Positions 13,916 to 16,539 of a DNA stretch of 16,539 nt are shown in pieces. A program made the translations under genes and the position numbers. How positions within the stretch are numbered: the first letter of the stretch is position 1; each line of letters begins with the position of its first letter. Below the pieces are notes generated by a model. The model was not told the origin of the DNA and made no database searches. It worked only from the letters and a program-made list of their open reading frames with translations. The stretch is from positions 1-16,539 of the forward strand of contig NZWF02000005.1 in NCBI GenBank assembly GCA_002701605.2, read 5' to 3'. Source of the stretch: a bacterium (GTDB lineage: Bacteria > Desulfobacterota_D > UBA1144).

Positions 13916-15400
13916 ATGAATTCATTTCTAACTAAAATAATAATAATAATTTTAGCTTTAGGTTTAATTATAAGCTTAGGTGTCGGTACTGAATTTGCAA
14001 ATTTTGGTATGTCTAGAGATATAGTAGCGAAAGTTGGTGACGAGAATATTACAAAAGAGGAATTTAATTTTTTTAAAAATAAAGAGTTGCTGAATTTGCC
14101 AAATGAAATAAAATCCAACCCTGATTACTTAAAAATATTAGACCTTCAAATAATTAATATGATTTCTAAGAGGAAAGCATTATCTATAGCTGGCAAAAAT
14201 ATGGGTTTTTATGTCTCTGATAAAGAAATAAGAGATAAAATTCTTAATAGTAATGTGATACTTAATTACGGAGATATAAAATCTAGTAAGGAATACAAGG
14301 AAATTATTAAAAAATCCTTTGGTATCGACTCAAATGTATTTGAATCTATTTTATTTGAAGAAGCTATTGTAGAAAAACTCTCAAATTTTTTAGATGGAAG
14401 TGTAGCTATCTCTGAAGAAGATATAGAAACTTCCTTTAAATTAAGAGAGACAAAAATTAATTACATTAAAATTAATTTCAATTCAGACACTTTAAATCCT
14501 ATTAAATTTACAAAAGATGAAGTTGAAAAATTTAAAGTTAGTATGAAAAATGAATCATTTTTAAATGATATTCCAGTTGAGCTTTTTATCATAAACCCAT
14601 CTGATCTTGTTAAGGATGGAGAAGTAAGTGATTCCGATATTATCTCTTATTATGAAAATTATGGAAAAAACAAAGACTTTGATAAAGAGGTTTTTAAAAA
14701 AGAAATTTCGGAGAAGATTGGCGAAGCAAGGATTGTTTCCAGATATGAGGAAATACTATTATTGAGCAATTCTATGAAATTTGAAGATATTGCTAAAAAC
14801 TTCAATAAAAGCGGAGAAATTTTAACTTATGTTTTACCTGATGCAAAATTACCAGATTATATAAATCAACAGATAACATCCAGTGATAATGAAATCAACA
14901 TTTTAATACATAAAAATAAAATTTGGGTTACAAAGAAGACCAAGATTGATACAGCTTTTGAAAGTTATGTGCTCAATTTAATGAAGCAAGACCTTATAAA
15001 AAGAGCAGAAAATTCTTTTTTTGATGAAACATTCAAGGTTTTTGAGGAAAGACCTGATGATTTTTATGATATCTTGAATTCTGACAAGAGAGCATCAATT
15101 CAATTTTTATATGATGAAAGTTTAATTAATTCACCAGAATTAATGCAAAATTATGATTTTTTAACTTTAGCAAATGAAAAGAATTTGCTAATTAATAAAA
15201 TTTTTAAGAGTAAGAATTATAATTACTTAGTTTTTCTAGAGAAGATTAGAGTTCCCGATATAAATTTACTAGTATTGGATAGAGACAAAATAAAGAAAAA
15301 TTTAATTATGAAAAAAAGAAGCATTTTACGTGAGAAGATACTTTCTGACTTGATTAAGAATGTCACCGTCAAACTCAATCCGAAATATTTTTCTGATTAA
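13916..15400 (+). CDS. Membrane-anchored PpiD/SurA-like folding factor lacking an obvious parvulin domain
   Basis: The layout resembles PpiD, the inner-membrane-anchored periplasmic chaperone. A single N-terminal helix (residues about 6-24, KIIIIILALGLIISLGVG) anchors it with the rest outside. IVAKVGDENITKEEF (about 36-50) is the classic start of a SurA_N chaperone domain, followed by a helical region and VSDKEIRDKI. VSDSDIISYYENY and a C-terminal region like that of PpiD (LPDYINQQI, then KNKIWVTKKTKID) follow. I do not see the glycine-rich parvulin signature, so it is probably a chaperone without isomerase activity. At 494 residues it is shorter than E. coli PpiD (~620). It precedes smc by 42 bases. 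The family call is moderate, resting mainly on the N-terminus. Confidence 0.75.
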   Translation: MNSFLTKIIIIILALGLIISLGVGTEFANFGMSRDIVAKVGDENITKEEFNFFKNKELLNLPNEIKSNPDYLKILDLQIINMISKRKALSIAGKNMGFYVSDKEIRDKILNSNVILNYGDIKSSKEYKEIIKKSFGIDSNVFESILFEEAIVEKLSNFLDGSVAISEEDIETSFKLRETKINYIKINFNSDTLNPIKFTKDEVEKFKVSMKNESFLNDIPVELFIINPSDLVKDGEVSDSDIISYYENYGKNKDFDKEVFKKEISEKIGEARIVSRYEEILLLSNSMKFEDIAKNFNKSGEILTYVLPDAKLPDYINQQITSSDNEINILIHKNKIWVTKKTKIDTAFESYVLNLMKQDLIKRAENSFFDETFKVFEERPDDFYDILNSDKRASIQFLYDESLINSPELMQNYDFLTLANEKNLLINKIFKSKNYNYLVFLEKIRVPDINLLVLDRDKIKKNLIMKKRSILREKILSDLIKNVTVKLNPKYFSD

Positions 15401-15442
15401 AGAGCTTTACTTGCATTATATATTGTTTTATCATTGCCTAAA

Positions 15443-16539
15443 ATGAGGATTAAATCATTATCTATTAAGGGTTTTAAGACTTTTTATGAGAAATCCAATA
15501 TTTCTTTTGACGACAATATTTCGGCCATTGTAGGCCCAAATGGTTGTGGAAAAACAAATTTATTAGATGCATTAAGGTGGGTTCTTGGTGAGCAGAATCC
15601 TAGGCTTCTAAGATCTGATTCCATGTCCCAAATAATTTCAGATGGTAATGACAAGTTATCTAAACAGGGTTATGCTGAAGTTTCGTTAATTGTAGAAAAT
15701 TTATCTTCAAAAGATGATATTCCCAATGAAATAGAAATAAAAAGAAGGCTAAACAGGTCAGGCGAGAGCCTATACTTCTTAAATGGTGAATCTTGTAGGT
15801 TAAAAGATATAACAGATGTCGTTATGTCTATAGGTGCTGGTTCAAGATCTTTTACAATCATCCCTCAGGGGCAGATTGAATCTTATATAACTGCAAAACC
15901 TGAGGAAAAGAGACAGTTAATAGATGAAGCCGCAGGACTTGGTAAATATAAGCTTAAAAGACATGAAACAGAAAGGAAGATTATTCTAACAAATGATAAT
16001 TTAGATAGAGTTAATGATATAAGAGAAGAAGTTAGAGCTCAAAAAGATTCCTTAAGCGATCAAGCAGATAAGGCGAGTGAATATTCTGAACTTGTTGATA
16101 AATATAAAAGTTTAGAGAAATTATTTTATAAAAAAAGATATCAAGATTTATCAGCAAAGTTGAACAAAGAGAAAGAAGAGAAAATTGCCTATAGTGAAAA
16201 TTTAAATAAATTAAAGCTTGAAAAGCTCGATATTGATGAATTAATAGAGAAAACTGAATCAGAAATATTAAATTTAAAGAACAGCATTGACGAAATAAAT
16301 TTAAATAGCTTAACTTCTAAAGAACACCTTTTTGGAGTTCAATCTGAAATTAAAACTAAAGAGTCTGAAAATGAAATAATAAAAAAAGAGCTAGAGTCAT
16401 CATTAGAATTAAAGTCAGAATTAAATGATGAAATTAATTTGATGATGGATAAGAGGTCTAGACTTTCAAATCAGATTGGTAAGCAGAATGCCAAGCTTGA
16501 TGATATTAAAGGAAATAAAAACAATGTAGTTGATTCTGA
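15443..16539 (+). CDS. smc: Chromosome partition protein SMC, N-terminal part (3' end outside window)
   Basis: The condensin ATPase that organises and segregates the chromosome together with ScpA and ScpB. The frame stays open from ATG 15443 to the window edge (365 codons) of a protein normally near 1150-1200 residues. It begins MRIKSLSIKGFKTFYEK; Walker A is GPNGCGKT (31-38), with Cys and Thr where GPNGSGKS is most common. LDALRWVLGEQNP, SGESLYFLNGESCRLKDI, and the Q-loop region IPQGQIE with KPEEKRQLIDEAAG follow. From about residue 180 the sequence becomes a charged heptad-like coiled coil rich in Glu, Lys and Leu. No Shine-Dalgarno precedes the ATG. The ATPase signature and Walker B motifs lie beyond the window. 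Confidence 0.97.
   Translation, partial: MRIKSLSIKGFKTFYEKSNISFDDNISAIVGPNGCGKTNLLDALRWVLGEQNPRLLRSDSMSQIISDGNDKLSKQGYAEVSLIVENLSSKDDIPNEIEIKRRLNRSGESLYFLNGESCRLKDITDVVMSIGAGSRSFTIIPQGQIESYITAKPEEKRQLIDEAAGLGKYKLKRHETERKIILTNDNLDRVNDIREEVRAQKDSLSDQADKASEYSELVDKYKSLEKLFYKKRYQDLSAKLNKEKEEKIAYSENLNKLKLEKLDIDELIEKTESEILNLKNSIDEINLNSLTSKEHLFGVQSEIKTKESENEIIKKELESSLELKSELNDEINLMMDKRSRLSNQIGKQNAKLDDIKGNKNNVVDS

Noticed and set aside
1..16539. Genetic code with TGA reassigned to an amino acid
   Set aside because: RF2 is present, genes stay open under the standard code, Trp uses TGG, and prfB needs TGA as a stop.

Overview
This is an AT-rich, densely packed chromosomal segment from a bacterium. Only about 420 of 16,539 bases lie outside genes, the longest gap is about 91 bases, and no stretch over 300 bases lacks a gene. 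Gene content and order (an RluD-type synthase overlapping pgeF, a long-chain flavodoxin, a bacterial SMC, Do-type protease, PpiD-like foldase) suggest a Gram-negative, proteobacteria-like organism. The low GC and tight packing resemble genome-streamlined marine plankton. That placement is inference; no rRNA or lineage marker is present. No tRNA, rRNA, CRISPR array, insertion sequence, phage gene or attachment site was seen.

Layout. (1) 1-4923, plus strand: the 3' part of a pseudouridine synthase, pgeF, an unrecognised 146-residue protein, argG (arginine), queA (queuosine) and aroC (chorismate). (2) 4916-6650, minus strand: flavodoxin fldA and a class V aminotransferase, separated by a 91-base gap with an 11-bp perfect inverted repeat over the likely fldA promoter. 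(3) 6713-9054, plus strand: prfB (release factor 2, made by programmed +1 frameshift), nadK and a small PD-(D/E)XK-like protein. (4) 9047-11471, minus strand: fmt and a thiolase fused to an OB-fold domain. (5) 11541-12896, plus strand: a periplasmic Do/HtrA protease. (6) 12893-13858, minus strand: thiS and thiG (thiamine thiazole). (7) 13916-16539, plus strand: a membrane-anchored PpiD/SurA-like protein and the first part of smc.

Most genes are housekeeping: translation and RNA modification (rluD, queA, prfB, fmt), cofactors and amino acids (argG, aroC, nadK, thiS/thiG), envelope protein quality control (degP-like, PpiD-like) and chromosome organisation (smc).

Window-wide patterns. All three convergent gene pairs overlap at their stop codons and lack an intrinsic terminator. 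Several first-in-unit genes have a -10-like hexamer only 6-11 bases before the start, suggesting leaderless or near-leaderless mRNAs, whereas several internal genes carry a Shine-Dalgarno sequence. None of the 17 complete gene ends uses TGA (14 TAA, 3 TAG); the only TGA decoded as a stop is the one inside prfB. I found no clear new defence, mobile or biosynthetic system. The best leads are the thiolase with Ser at the nucleophile position, the operator-like repeat before fldA, the leaderless pattern, and the small nuclease-fold-like protein.
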